Shown: in pieces, positions 28,138-36,884 of the stretch | How positions within the stretch are numbered: position 1 is the first letter of the stretch | Layout: every line of letters begins with the position of its first letter | Notes under the pieces: generated by a model | Told to the model about the DNA's origin: nothing | Databases searched by the model: none | What the model saw: the letters and a program-made list of their open reading frames with translations, nothing else | Made by a program: the position numbers and the translations under genes | DNA from: Planctomycetota bacterium | GTDB taxonomy: Bacteria > Planctomycetota > J058 > JAJDCQ01 | Assembly: GCA_029260755.1 (NCBI GenBank) | Contig: JAJDCQ010000109.1 | Span: 1-59,321, forward strand | DNA: 59,321 bases | Direction: 5' to 3'

Positions 28138-29532
28138 TCACGCCGTCTTCTTCTTGCGTCCCGTCGGCTCGGCCGGGAACACGTAGTGACCGTCCTCGAC
28201 CGCCTTCTCGGTGATCGAGTAGGTCGTCACGTCCTTCCGACTCGGCATCTCGTACATGATCTCGAGCATCAGCTCTTCGATGATCGCCCGGAGCCCTCGC
28301 GCGCCGGTCTCGCGGGCGAGCGCCTTGCGCGCGATCGCCCGGAGACTGCCGTCGTCGAACTCGAGCTTCACGCCCTCGAACTCGAAGAACTTCCGGTATT
28401 GCTTCACGAGCGCGTTCCGCGGCTCGGTGAGGATCGTGACGAGGTCGTCGACCGTCAGCGGCGACAGGGTCGCGATCACTGGGAGCCGGCCGATGAACTC
28501 CGGGATCATCCCGAACTTCACCAGGTCCTCGGGCTGCACCTGGCTGAGGTAGTGCCCGGTCTCCTTGTCGTCCTGCTCGGTCGGGTCGGTCGTGAAGCCG
28601 ATCCGACGCTTGCCGACCCGCTCGCGGACGACGTCGTCGAGCCCGACGAACGTCCCGCCGCAGACGAACAGGATGTCGGTCGTGTCGATCTGGATGTACT
28701 GCTGCTCCGGATGCTTCCGGCCGCCCTGCGGCGGCACGTTCGCGACCGTGCCCTCCAGGATCTTGAGGAGGCTCTGCTGCACGCCCTCGCCGGAGACGTC
28801 GCGGGTGATCGAGACGTTGCCGCTCGTCTTGTGGATCTTGTCGATCTCGTCGATGTAGATGATTCCCTTCTGCGCCCGGGCGAGGTCGAACTCGCAGCTC
28901 TGGAGCAGGCGCAGGAGGAGGTTCTCGACGTCCTCGCCGACGTAGCCCGCCTCGGTGAGCGTCGTCGCGTCGCCGATGGCGATCGGCACGTCGAGGATCT
29001 TCGCGAGGGTCCGCGCGAGGAGCGTCTTGCCCGAGCCGGTCGGACCGATCAGGAGGATGTTCGACTTCTCGAGCTCGACGCCCTCGCCCTCGGCGACGTC
29101 CCGGGCGAGGATCCGCTTGTAGTGGTTGTTCACCGCGACCGAGAGGACCTTCTTCGCCCGGTCGTGGCCGATGACGTAGTTGTCGAGCTGCTCCTTGATG
29201 CTCACGGGCGTCGGGACGTCCTCGAGCTTCAGGGCGAACTGGCGACTGCTGCGTCGCTTCTTGTCCTCGCTGATCAGGCCGTGGCAGAGGTCGACGCACT
29301 CATTGCAGATGAACGTGTTCGACGGCCCCTCGAGGAGCTTGTCGACAACGTTCTCGCTCTTGCGGCAGAAGCTGCAGCGCTTGATCTCCTTCACGCCGCC
29401 GCTGCCCGAGCCCGATCCGGAGCCCGAGCCGGAGCTCGATCCGCTCGAGCTGGCACGGCGCTTCCCAGAGCCGGAACCGCTTCCGCTCTTCCCGCCGTTG
29501 CCGCCGTTGCCCTTGCCAGATCGACTGCTCAT
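28138..29532 (-). CDS. clpX: ATP-dependent Clp protease ATP-binding subunit ClpX
   Basis: Hexameric AAA+ unfoldase that feeds substrates to ClpP. 464 residues. Zinc-binding domain with Cys53, Cys56, Cys76 and Cys79; Walker A GPTGSGKT (163-170); Walker B IIYIDEID (224-231); pore loop GYVG (196-199); RKH loop (GGRKHPEQQ); and the ClpP-docking IGF loop (311-313). All functional elements are intact. Unusual is the N-terminal extension of about 47 residues made almost only of Ser and Gly with a few Lys/Arg. The gene lies 11 bp after clpP in the same operon. Confidence 0.97.
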   Translation of the reverse strand: MSSRSGKGNGGNGGKSGSGSGSGKRRASSSGSSSGSGSGSGSGSGGVKEIKRCSFCRKSENVVDKLLEGPSNTFICNECVDLCHGLISEDKKRRSSRQFALKLEDVPTPVSIKEQLDNYVIGHDRAKKVLSVAVNNHYKRILARDVAEGEGVELEKSNILLIGPTGSGKTLLARTLAKILDVPIAIGDATTLTEAGYVGEDVENLLLRLLQSCEFDLARAQKGIIYIDEIDKIHKTSGNVSITRDVSGEGVQQSLLKILEGTVANVPPQGGRKHPEQQYIQIDTTDILFVCGGTFVGLDDVVRERVGKRRIGFTTDPTEQDDKETGHYLSQVQPEDLVKFGMIPEFIGRLPVIATLSPLTVDDLVTILTEPRNALVKQYRKFFEFEGVKLEFDDGSLRAIARKALARETGARGLRAIIEELMLEIMYEMPSRKDVTTYSITEKAVEDGHYVFPAEPTGRKKKTA

Positions 29533-29543
29533 GCGACTATCGC

Positions 29544-30251
29544 CTAGCCGTCCTTCTTCTTGTCGCCGTCGCCGTCGCCGTCTCCGTCACCGGCGTCCGG
29601 CAGCACCTCGAGCACCTCGTCGAGGAGACCGTACTCCTTGGCCTCGATCCCCGACATGAAGAAGTCGCGGTCCGCGTCCTTCTCCACCTTGGCGATCTCC
29701 TGGCCCGAGTGCCGCGCGAGGATCGCGTTGAGCTCGGCCTTGAGGCGCTTGATCTCGCTCGCCTGGATCTCGATGTCGCTCGCCGTGCCCGAGGCGCCGC
29801 CCCAGGGCTGGTGGATCATGATCCGGGCGTGCGGCAGCGCGAAGCGCTTGCCCTTGTTGCCCGCCGCGAGGAGGACCGCGCCCATGCTCGCCGCCTGACC
29901 GACGCAGTAGGTCGCGATGTCGCAGCGGACGAACTGCATCGTGTCGTAGATCGCGAGGCCGGCCGTGACCGAGCCGCCGGGCGAGTTGACGTAGATGTTG
30001 ATGTCCTGGTTCTTGTTCTCGAACTGGAGGAAGAGGAGCTGCGCGATCACCAGGTTCGCGCCGAAGTCGTCGATCGGCTGACCGATGAAGACGATCCGCT
30101 CCTTCAGGAGGCGCGAGTAGATGTCGTAGGACCGCTCGCCGCGCCCGGTCCGCTCGATCACCATCGGCACGAGGGTGTCGACGACGTCCCTGCCGTCGGG
30201 CCCGAACTGCCGCTCGACCCGTGCCAGGCGCCGCTCGATCGATTCGCTCAT
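29544..30251 (-). CDS. clpP: ATP-dependent Clp protease proteolytic subunit
   Basis: Serine protease subunit of ClpXP, 235 residues, longer than the usual 195-210 because of its ends. Catalytic Ser122 (GQAASMGA), His147 (IMIHQPWGG) and the Asp in the KDADRD segment (about 192-196) are present. The C-terminus ends in an alternating Gly-Asp run followed by KKKDG, a low-complexity tail not typical of ClpP. Start ATG 30251. It lies between tig (63 bp) and clpX (11 bp) on the same strand, the classic tig-clpP-clpX order. Confidence 0.97.
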   Translation of the reverse strand: MSESIERRLARVERQFGPDGRDVVDTLVPMVIERTGRGERSYDIYSRLLKERIVFIGQPIDDFGANLVIAQLLFLQFENKNQDINIYVNSPGGSVTAGLAIYDTMQFVRCDIATYCVGQAASMGAVLLAAGNKGKRFALPHARIMIHQPWGGASGTASDIEIQASEIKRLKAELNAILARHSGQEIAKVEKDADRDFFMSGIEAKEYGLLDEVLEVLPDAGDGDGDGDGDKKKDG

Positions 30252-30300
30252 CGGAGCCGTCTCTTCCTCTCTTCCGCGGCCGACCGGATCGGCGACCGCC

Positions 30301-30319
30301 CCTAGCCCGCTCGGCTAGG
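30301..30319 (-). other. Hairpin across the tig stop codon
   Basis: Perfect 7-bp stem CCTAGCC / GGCTAGG with a 5-nt loop that includes the tig stop codon. It has no T-run. It could modulate readthrough or mRNA processing between tig and clpP, or be chance. Confidence 0.25.
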
Positions 30320-31850
30320 AAGCCTCTTCCTTGGTCTCGCCCGCGCCCGACTCGCCCGCGGTCGCCGCGGCCGGCTCGGCGCTCTCGGCATCCGGCTTGG
30401 ACTCGGACGCGCCTTCGTCGGCACGCTCCGCCTTCGCCTTCTCGTACTCTTCCTCCGCCTCGCCCGGCGTGAGCACCCGCGCCGCCTGCGCGACCAGGGC
30501 GCGCGTCTTGCGGTGGCGCACCTCGCCCTTGAGGACGTGGAGGCTCTCCTGCTCCTCGAGGGCCGCCTTGAGGTCCTTCGGGGGCAGGCCGCGCATCTGC
30601 GCCATCCGGCGAATCTCGGCGTCGACCTCCTCCTCGGTCACGACCACCCGCTCGCGGGCGGCCAGCTTCTCGAGGACGAACATCTCGCGGATCCGGTCGG
30701 CCGCCGACTCGCGCGCCTCGGCGCGCATCGTCTGGAGCTCGGCCTCGACCTCCTCGTCGCTCTTGCCGGAGCTCTTGAGCGCCTCGCGGCGCCCATCGAG
30801 GAGCGCCTCCGCCTGCCCCGAGACGAGGTCGCCGGGCAGGTCGAACGGCCCGGCGTGGACCATCACCTTCTGGAGGGCCGCGTCCTCGACGGCGCGGAGC
30901 CGCTCGAGCTCCTTGTGCTCCTCGATCCCGCCGCGGACGTCGTTGCGGAGGTCGTCGACCGAGTCGTAGCCGAGCTCCTTCGCCCACTCCTCCGACAGCT
31001 CCGGGACGTGGAGGCGCTTGATGTCCTGCACCTTCAACGAAGCGATCGCGTCCTGGCCGCGGCCCCCGTCGACGGGGAAGCCGGCCGGGAGGGTGACGTC
31101 GACCTCGCCGGTCTGGCCGACCTCGAGGCCGATCATGTCGTCGCCGAGGTCGGGCGCGTGGATCTCCAGCCGCTCCTTGTTCTCGAGTCGGAGGACCATG
31201 AGGCTCTGGGCGAGGTCGACCTCGACGTCCTCCTCGGTGTAGAGCACCTCGTCGGCGGGGCCGCTGTCGGTCACCAGCGTGACGGACAGGTCGGAGACGA
31301 GGAGGTCCTCCTTCTCGACCGGGCCCTTCTCGACGGGACGGTACTCCGAGCGCGTCCGGCAGAGGGCGTCGACCTGCTTGTCGACCTCCTCCTCGGTGAC
31401 GGGCTTCTCCTCGACGACGACCGAGAGCCCCTCGAGCTCGGGGAGCTCGAACTGCGGCCGGATCCGGAGGGTCACCTCGAACGAGATCGGCTCGCCCTTG
31501 CCGGTGCCGGTGACGTCGCCGAGCTCGGGCTGGCTCATGAGCTCGAGGTCGCGCTCGCAGAGCGCCTCGTCGAGGCTGTCCTCGATCAGGTGCTGCTTCA
31601 CCTGCTCCTCGAGGGCCTCCCCGAACCGCTTCTCGAGGATCTGCCGCGGCACCTTGCCCGGACGGAACCCAGGAATGGGAACGCGCTTCTGGAGATCGCG
31701 GTAGCCCGCCTTGAGCTCCTTGTCGAAGCGGGCGGTCGGGATCTCGACGCGAACCTTCTTCGTGCACGGATCGAGATCCTGGATCTCGACCGTGAGCGGG
31801 TTCTTGTCGTCGTGCTTGTGGCCGTGATCGTGGCCGTGGGAGTGAGCCAT
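30315..31850 (-). CDS. tig: Trigger factor (ribosome-associated chaperone)
   Basis: Binds nascent chains at the ribosome exit tunnel. 511 residues. The ribosome-docking signature GFRPGKVP lies at 61-68; the PPIase-like and long helical C-terminal domains follow. The N-terminus is unusual: MAHSHGHDHGHKHDD, an alternating His stretch of the sort that binds Ni, Zn or Co. The C-terminus is an Ala/Glu/Ser-rich tail of about 60 residues. Start ATG 31850 is chosen because the family domain begins soon after; the frame is open to about 32000 but that part looks non-coding. First gene of the tig-clpP-clpX group, downstream of tRNA-Gly. Confidence 0.96.
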   Translation of the reverse strand: MAHSHGHDHGHKHDDKNPLTVEIQDLDPCTKKVRVEIPTARFDKELKAGYRDLQKRVPIPGFRPGKVPRQILEKRFGEALEEQVKQHLIEDSLDEALCERDLELMSQPELGDVTGTGKGEPISFEVTLRIRPQFELPELEGLSVVVEEKPVTEEEVDKQVDALCRTRSEYRPVEKGPVEKEDLLVSDLSVTLVTDSGPADEVLYTEEDVEVDLAQSLMVLRLENKERLEIHAPDLGDDMIGLEVGQTGEVDVTLPAGFPVDGGRGQDAIASLKVQDIKRLHVPELSEEWAKELGYDSVDDLRNDVRGGIEEHKELERLRAVEDAALQKVMVHAGPFDLPGDLVSGQAEALLDGRREALKSSGKSDEEVEAELQTMRAEARESAADRIREMFVLEKLAARERVVVTEEEVDAEIRRMAQMRGLPPKDLKAALEEQESLHVLKGEVRHRKTRALVAQAARVLTPGEAEEEYEKAKAERADEGASESKPDAESAEPAAATAGESGAGETKEEAS

Positions 31851-32026
31851 CGCGAGGTTCCGCCGCGGGGAGGCTGGGTCCCGGAACGGTCGGAACGCCG
31901 TGCCCCCCGAGTCGATCTCAGGGGCGCTCTCCCCCACGGGAGGACGGTTTCCGTTGGCGAGTCCCGAAGAGAGGGAGCCCCCAGGATCCGAGGTCCCCAA
32001 GGAAGGAAGGAGCCGTCAAGTGCAAA
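31851..32026. other. Gap between tRNA-Gly and tig
   Basis: 176 bp with no gene. I found no strong terminator after the tRNA, so transcription from the tRNA promoter might continue into tig; I see no second promoter with good hexamers. Confidence 0.4.
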
Positions 32027-32098
32027 AGCGGGCGATGAGACTCGAACTCACGACATCAACCTTGGCAAGGTTGCGCTCTACCACTGAGCTACGCCCGC
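32027..32098 (-). tRNA. tRNA-Gly(GCC)
   Basis: Full cloverleaf on the minus strand, 72 nt: 7-bp acceptor stem GCGGGCG / CGCCCGC, D arm with TAGCTCAGTGGTAGAGC, anticodon stem CAACC / GGTTG with loop TTGCCAA (anticodon GCC, Gly), T arm with TTCGAGT, and discriminator U. The CCA end is not encoded. A consensus sigma-70 promoter lies 57 nt upstream. Confidence 0.98.
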
Positions 32099-32122
32099 AC
32101 GTCGTCGGTACATCCGTCACGC

Positions 32123-32139
32123 CGGCTGGTTTCCAGCCG
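32123..32139 (-). other. Leader hairpin upstream of tRNA-Gly
   Basis: Perfect 7-bp stem CGGCTGG / CCAGCCG with a 3-nt loop, between the promoter and the tRNA 5' end, so it would be in the transcribed leader. It may guide 5' processing of the precursor. Confidence 0.4.
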
Positions 32140-32154
32140 ACGCGAGCGAGCGGA

Positions 32155-32182
32155 ATTATAGCTTCGGTGAGGGGGCTGTCAA
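32155..32182 (-). promoter_or_regulatory. Sigma-70 promoter for tRNA-Gly
   Basis: Both hexamers are perfect consensus: TTGACA (-35, 32177-32182) and TATAAT (-10, 32155-32160) with a 16-bp spacer, reading toward the tRNA. In DNA this GC-rich a double consensus is very unlikely by chance. It probably drives the tRNA, and possibly tig-clpP-clpX behind it. The remaining bases to 32229 hold nothing else I can identify. Confidence 0.88.
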
Positions 32183-32229
32183 CATCGGTTCGTCCCGGTC
32201 GACGCCGTCCGCCCCGATGGCGGCCACCC

Positions 32230-32547
32230 TCAGTCGAGGAACGGCTCGATCGCCCCGAGGAGCTGGTCGACGTTGCGCTGGTTCTTGCCCCAGTCGATGC
32301 ATTGGGTCGGCAGGGCGCAGTGGCTCCGGACGTGAACCTCGCCGTGGTCGACGGTCACGGTGATCTTCTCGCCCCACGACCAGAAGCTGACCGAGGTCGA
32401 GCCGATCAGGGTGAGCTCGCCGCGACCGCGGCCGAGCATCCAGCCCAGGCTCGCAGCCGCCTCCTCGACCGCCTCGGCGAGGACCTCGTCGTCCTCCTCG
32501 CCGAAGTCGTCGCGCCCCTCCGCATACGCCGGGAATCCGAAGGCCAT
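32230..32547 (-). CDS. Small conserved-looking protein of unknown function
   Basis: 105 residues, acidic, no signal peptide or membrane helix. The first third is Glu/Asp-rich and helical; the second part alternates strands (GELTLIGSTSVSFWSWGEKITVTVDHGEVHVRS) and ends with CALPTQCIDWGKNQRNVDQLLGAI, whose Cys pair and DWGKN look like a family signature, though I cannot name it. It may form a small alpha/beta fold like planctomycete proteins of similar size. It lies 50 bp downstream of the beta-propeller kinase on the same strand and is likely the last gene of that operon. Start ATG 32547 with AAGGA about 11 nt upstream. Confidence 0.75.
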   Translation of the reverse strand: MAFGFPAYAEGRDDFGEEDDEVLAEAVEEAAASLGWMLGRGRGELTLIGSTSVSFWSWGEKITVTVDHGEVHVRSHCALPTQCIDWGKNQRNVDQLLGAIEPFLD

Positions 32548-32597
32548 GATCGACCGTCCTTTCCGTCAGCCGTCGCCGTCCGTCTTCTCCATCACCA

Positions 32598-35500
32598 TCA
32601 TCGCAGCTTCACCCGCACCTCCGGCGCGCGCGGCTCGACGCCGTCGGGTCCGACGGTGAGGCCGGTCTCGCGGGCTGCCTCGGCCTGGAGATCGGCCGCC
32701 GCGTCGACGAAGACGCGCAGGTCGACCAGCAACGCGGTCCCGTCGGTCCCGATCGACGCGAGCCGTCCGGGCCCGAAGACGAGGCTGCGGACGGTGCCGG
32801 TCGGGATCGTCGTCAGCTTCCGGCCCGTCCGCATCTCGAGGAGATGACACTCGCCGCGGCCGTCTCCGACGGCGACGAGCTGGCCGTCGGGCGAGAGGGC
32901 GATGTGGGTCGCGATCCCTCCGAACCCCCGGAACGACCAGACCTCCCGTCCGGTCGCGACGGCGACGGCGACCAGCGCGCCGGGCTGGTCGTCGCCCGGC
33001 GTGCCGAGCGAGCGGAGGAGGAGACCGTCGCGGACCGCGCCCGAGAGGCAGATCTCGCCCAGGCCGAGCCGGGTCGTCCTCGTTCCGTCGGCGGCCTCGA
33101 CCACCGCCCGTCCATTGATGTCGAGCCAGAGGATCCCGATGGAGTCGCCGTCGGGGAAGAGCCTGGCGTGGACGAACCCGTCGGGCGGACGGGCGACCCG
33201 CGCCTGCGCCGCGCCCGCCCGCGCCGGGATGCGGACGACCTCGAGGCCGGGGTCGCGGCGGACGGCGACCACCGCCTCCCGCGCCGCGTCCCAGCGGAGC
33301 TCGGTGACCGTCATCCCGCCGCCCGGATGGCGCGCCGCCACCCGACGGGCGCCGACCTCGACGATGGCGACGCCGCCGTCGGCCGAGCCGACGGCGAGGC
33401 GCGACCCGTCCGGGCTCCACGCGACCGCCGCCGCCTGGCTGCCGGGCGAGGCGACCCCGTCGAGCCGGCCGCCGTCGCCCGGGCTCGCCGGAGACGGGTC
33501 GGCGGGACGCACGACGACCGCGGACGACTCCGGCTCGACGAGCGCGAGCCACGCACCGTCGTCGCTCCAGGCGAGCGGCTGCGCGATCGCGCCCACCCGC
33601 ACTCGGGCGAGGTCTTCGCGACCGGACGGGAGCGCCCACCGGCGAAGCGAGCCGGACGCGTCGCCCGCGAGGAGCGAGCCGTCGGCGGCGAACGCGACCG
33701 CGGTCACCGCGGCGGGGAACGCCCGGAAGTGGACGCCGCGGGTCCAGCTCCACTGGACGACCGCGCCGACGAGATGCAGCCCGCCGCCCGCGTCTCCGAT
33801 GAGCAGCTCGCGCCCGTCGGCCCGCATCGCGAGGGCGGTCACCCGCCCCTCCCAGAAGAGGTCGGCCACGCGGCGTGACCCTCCCCCGGCGACCCGCTCG
33901 ACGATCTCGACCCGACCGCTCGCGCGCGCCAGCGCGAAGACGCGGGCGGCCTCGTCGAGCGCCACGTGGGTGATCGGCCCGGGGTCGGCGCCCGGCTCGA
34001 TCACGACGAGCTCGGTCCCCTCGCCGACGTCCGAGAGGCGCGTCGTCCCGTCCTCGTGCCCCGAGACGAGGTGCCCCGAGGGCGAGAGGGCGAGCGCCCC
34101 CGCCGGCCGCTCGCTCTCGAGAACGCGGCCGCCCGACGCGGCCGTGTCGTAGACGACGACCCGCGGCCGACGGCGGATGCCCGGCTCGACCCACGCGAGC
34201 CACCGCCCGCCGCGGGAGACCGCGAACGCGGGGAGCGGTCCGTCGGCGATGACGTCGCGACCGAGGACCTCGTCCGCGAGCGGGCGCCAGCCGATCAGGT
34301 AGCCGCCGGGGTGGAACGAGAGGACGTCGCCCTCGACCTCGGCGAGGGCGAGCGTTCCGACGGGCGAGTCGGACTGGAGCACCTGGATCGGCTTCGCCGG
34401 GTCGCCCTCGAGGTCCCAGCACCGGAGCGATCCGTCGAGGCCGCCGGTGACGACGTGGCGGCCGTCGCGCATCGGCAGGAGCGCGGCGACCGCGTCGCCG
34501 TGCCCGCCGTCGGTGAGGCGCGGTCGCCCGTCGCCGCGCACGACGCGGAGCCCGCCGCCCGGCCCGACGATGACGGCGGCGTCGGCCTCCGCCGCGAAGA
34601 CGGCCTTCGGCAGGCCGGCCCGCGGCAAGAGGATCGTGCGCCCGTCGCCGGTCGACGGCGCGAGGAAGCGGGCGCGCTGCGTCCGCGGGTCGACCTCGAG
34701 GACGCGCGAGCCGCCGGCGGCGATCGCCACGGCGGTCGCCCCCGCGCGGAGGGCGACGCTCGCCCGCGCGACGCCGGAGTCGACGTCGCGCACGACGACC
34801 TCGCGGCTGCCGTCGGACCCGGTCAGGACGACGCGCCCCCGCGGCCCGACCGCGAGCACCTCCTGCCCGGCGCCGAGCTCGAAGTCGCGGACCGCGCCGG
34901 TGTCCGGATCGATCCGGAGGAGGCGCCCCTTCGAGACGGCGAGGAGAGCCCCGGCCTCGGGCGGCCTCGGTCCGTCGTCGCCGCCGCCGTCGCCGTCGAC
35001 GACCGGGTCGACGAAGGCGAGCCCCCGCACGGCGAGGCCCGGTCCGTCGACGCGCGCGACGATCTCCTCATCGACGAGACCGATCCGCACGACGAGCACC
35101 CGGTCGCCCGAGCGTCCGAGCGCCACCGCCACGCGCTCGCCCCCGCGGGCGACGGCGAGGGCGGAGGCCGACGAGAGCTCGAGGGGAATCCGCACGCGCC
35201 GCTCGCCCGTCGTCAGGTCCCACACGGCGAGGCCGCCCGCGTCGACGACGCCCAGCGTCGCGCCGTCGGGCGACAGCGCCGCCGCCTGGACGGGGCGGTC
35301 GTGCCCAGACGACGTCGCGAAGCGCAGGCGCGGGGTGCGGCCGCGGCTCGCGAGGATCGCCGCCCGCAGGCGCGGAGAGTCGATGACGTCGAGCCCCGCG
35401 GCGGCGACGGCCCAGGCCGCCGCGGTGTGCCCGGTCTGGACGTAGCGGAGCGCCTGCTCGGCCCGCACCGCGGCGAGGCGCTCGTCCGCCTCGCGACGCG

Positions 35501-36884
35501 CCGCCTCCGCCTCGGCGAGGGCGGCGCGCGTCCGGGCCGCCTCCCGCTGCGCGTCCTGCTCGGCCTCGGCCGCCCGGGTCGCCTCCGACCGCGCCCGCTC
35601 CGCCTCGACCCGGATCGCGGCGTTGCTCCGCGTCGTCAGGACGATCCCCGCGACGAGGAGGGCCGTGATGAGGCCGCCGGCGATCGCGAGCGTCGAGGCG
35701 AGGGCGCGGTTGCGGCCGACCCAGCGCCCGACCTGCTCGGCGCGCCCGACCGGACGCGCCTCGATCGGGTCGCCGGCGAGGAAGCGGGCGAGCTCGTCGG
35801 CGACGGCGAGGGCGGACGGGTAGCGCCGACCCGGCTCGCGGCGCAGGCAGTGCAGAGCGATCGTCTCGAGGTCGATCGGCACGCCCGGATCGATCTCGCG
35901 CGGCGGCGTCGGATCGGTCGAGAGCACCCGCTGGAGCACCACGACGACGCTCGGCCCGGTGAACGGCGGCCGCCCGGCCAGCCCGCGGTAGAGCAGCCCG
36001 CCGAGCGCCCAGATGTCGGCCGCCGGGGTCGGCGCCCGCGCCTGGCCCGAGGCCTGCTCGGGCGCCATGTAGGCGGGCGTGCCGAGGAGGTCGCCGGTGA
36101 CGGTCAGCTCGCGCCGCGTCGCGTCCGGTCCGGTGAGCTCGCGGGCGAGGCCGAAGTCGGCGAGGCGCGCCCGGCCCTCCTCGTCGACGAGGACGTTCTG
36201 CGGCTTGACGTCGCGATGGATCACGCCGTGGTCGTGGGCGTGCTGGAGGGCCAGGGCGACCTCTCGGACGACCTCGGCGAGCCGGCGCGGCGGGAGCGCG
36301 TCGCGCCGGAGGAGCGCCTCGAGGCTCTCCCCGCGGACGTAGTCCATCACGATGTAGAGGTCGCCGTCGGCGGTGCCCGCCTCGTGCACCCCGACGATCC
36401 CGGGATGGCGCAGCTTCGCGGCGACGCGCGCCTCGCGGATGAACCGCTCGGCCTCGGACGGATCCTCGCCGCCCGCGCGGATCATCTTCACGGCGACGTC
36501 GCGCTCCAGCGTCGGGTCGATCGCGCGGTAGACGACGCCCATACCGCCGCGGCCGAGCTCCTCCTGGACGAGGTAGCGCTCGACCCGCTCGGGGATCCTG
36601 CGGCGGGACGAGGCCAGCGCGATCGTCGGCGTGTCGAGACCGGGGGCGCGCTCGGGCGCCGTCGGCGCGTGGCCGGGGAGCGCCACGGTCGCGCCCTCGG
36701 TCGCGATCACGCCCGCGGCCGACGGGGCCGAGCTCGCCGCCCCGCGCCCCGCGCCCGGTGCGGGTGGGGCGGACGGAGCGAGCGGCGCTCCACACACGGC
36801 GCACCGGGGCGCGCCCGCGACGAGCGGCGCCCGGCACCGGGCGCACGAGACCGGCCGCCTCGGCTCGCGGGCGGGTCCGGTCAC
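32598..36884 (-). CDS. Ser/Thr protein kinase with zinc ribbon, membrane helix and beta-propeller
   Basis: 1428 residues. Order: zinc ribbon (Cys14, 17, 28, 31); Ala/Pro linker; complete Hanks kinase (GRGGMGVVY 111-119, Lys133, HRDVKPQN 223-230, DFG 243-245); membrane helix (about 396-417); a coiled coil of Ala/Glu/Arg heptads (about 420-480); then about 900 residues of WD40-like blades (repeats such as PVQAAALSPDGATLGVVD, GGLAVWDLTTGERR and HIALSPDGQLVAVGDG). The propellers probably sense proteins or ligands outside. The ATG overlaps the stop codon of the RlmI-like gene (ATGA), so the kinase is translated as part of that operon. Confidence 0.95.
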   Translation of the reverse strand: MTGPAREPRRPVSCARCRAPLVAGAPRCAVCGAPLAPSAPPAPGAGRGAASSAPSAAGVIATEGATVALPGHAPTAPERAPGLDTPTIALASSRRRIPERVERYLVQEELGRGGMGVVYRAIDPTLERDVAVKMIRAGGEDPSEAERFIREARVAAKLRHPGIVGVHEAGTADGDLYIVMDYVRGESLEALLRRDALPPRRLAEVVREVALALQHAHDHGVIHRDVKPQNVLVDEEGRARLADFGLARELTGPDATRRELTVTGDLLGTPAYMAPEQASGQARAPTPAADIWALGGLLYRGLAGRPPFTGPSVVVVLQRVLSTDPTPPREIDPGVPIDLETIALHCLRREPGRRYPSALAVADELARFLAGDPIEARPVGRAEQVGRWVGRNRALASTLAIAGGLITALLVAGIVLTTRSNAAIRVEAERARSEATRAAEAEQDAQREAARTRAALAEAEAARREADERLAAVRAEQALRYVQTGHTAAAWAVAAAGLDVIDSPRLRAAILASRGRTPRLRFATSSGHDRPVQAAALSPDGATLGVVDAGGLAVWDLTTGERRVRIPLELSSASALAVARGGERVAVALGRSGDRVLVVRIGLVDEEIVARVDGPGLAVRGLAFVDPVVDGDGGGDDGPRPPEAGALLAVSKGRLLRIDPDTGAVRDFELGAGQEVLAVGPRGRVVLTGSDGSREVVVRDVDSGVARASVALRAGATAVAIAAGGSRVLEVDPRTQRARFLAPSTGDGRTILLPRAGLPKAVFAAEADAAVIVGPGGGLRVVRGDGRPRLTDGGHGDAVAALLPMRDGRHVVTGGLDGSLRCWDLEGDPAKPIQVLQSDSPVGTLALAEVEGDVLSFHPGGYLIGWRPLADEVLGRDVIADGPLPAFAVSRGGRWLAWVEPGIRRRPRVVVYDTAASGGRVLESERPAGALALSPSGHLVSGHEDGTTRLSDVGEGTELVVIEPGADPGPITHVALDEAARVFALARASGRVEIVERVAGGGSRRVADLFWEGRVTALAMRADGRELLIGDAGGGLHLVGAVVQWSWTRGVHFRAFPAAVTAVAFAADGSLLAGDASGSLRRWALPSGREDLARVRVGAIAQPLAWSDDGAWLALVEPESSAVVVRPADPSPASPGDGGRLDGVASPGSQAAAVAWSPDGSRLAVGSADGGVAIVEVGARRVAARHPGGGMTVTELRWDAAREAVVAVRRDPGLEVVRIPARAGAAQARVARPPDGFVHARLFPDGDSIGILWLDINGRAVVEAADGTRTTRLGLGEICLSGAVRDGLLLRSLGTPGDDQPGALVAVAVATGREVWSFRGFGGIATHIALSPDGQLVAVGDGRGECHLLEMRTGRKLTTIPTGTVRSLVFGPGRLASIGTDGTALLVDLRVFVDAAADLQAEAARETGLTVGPDGVEPRAPEVRVKLR

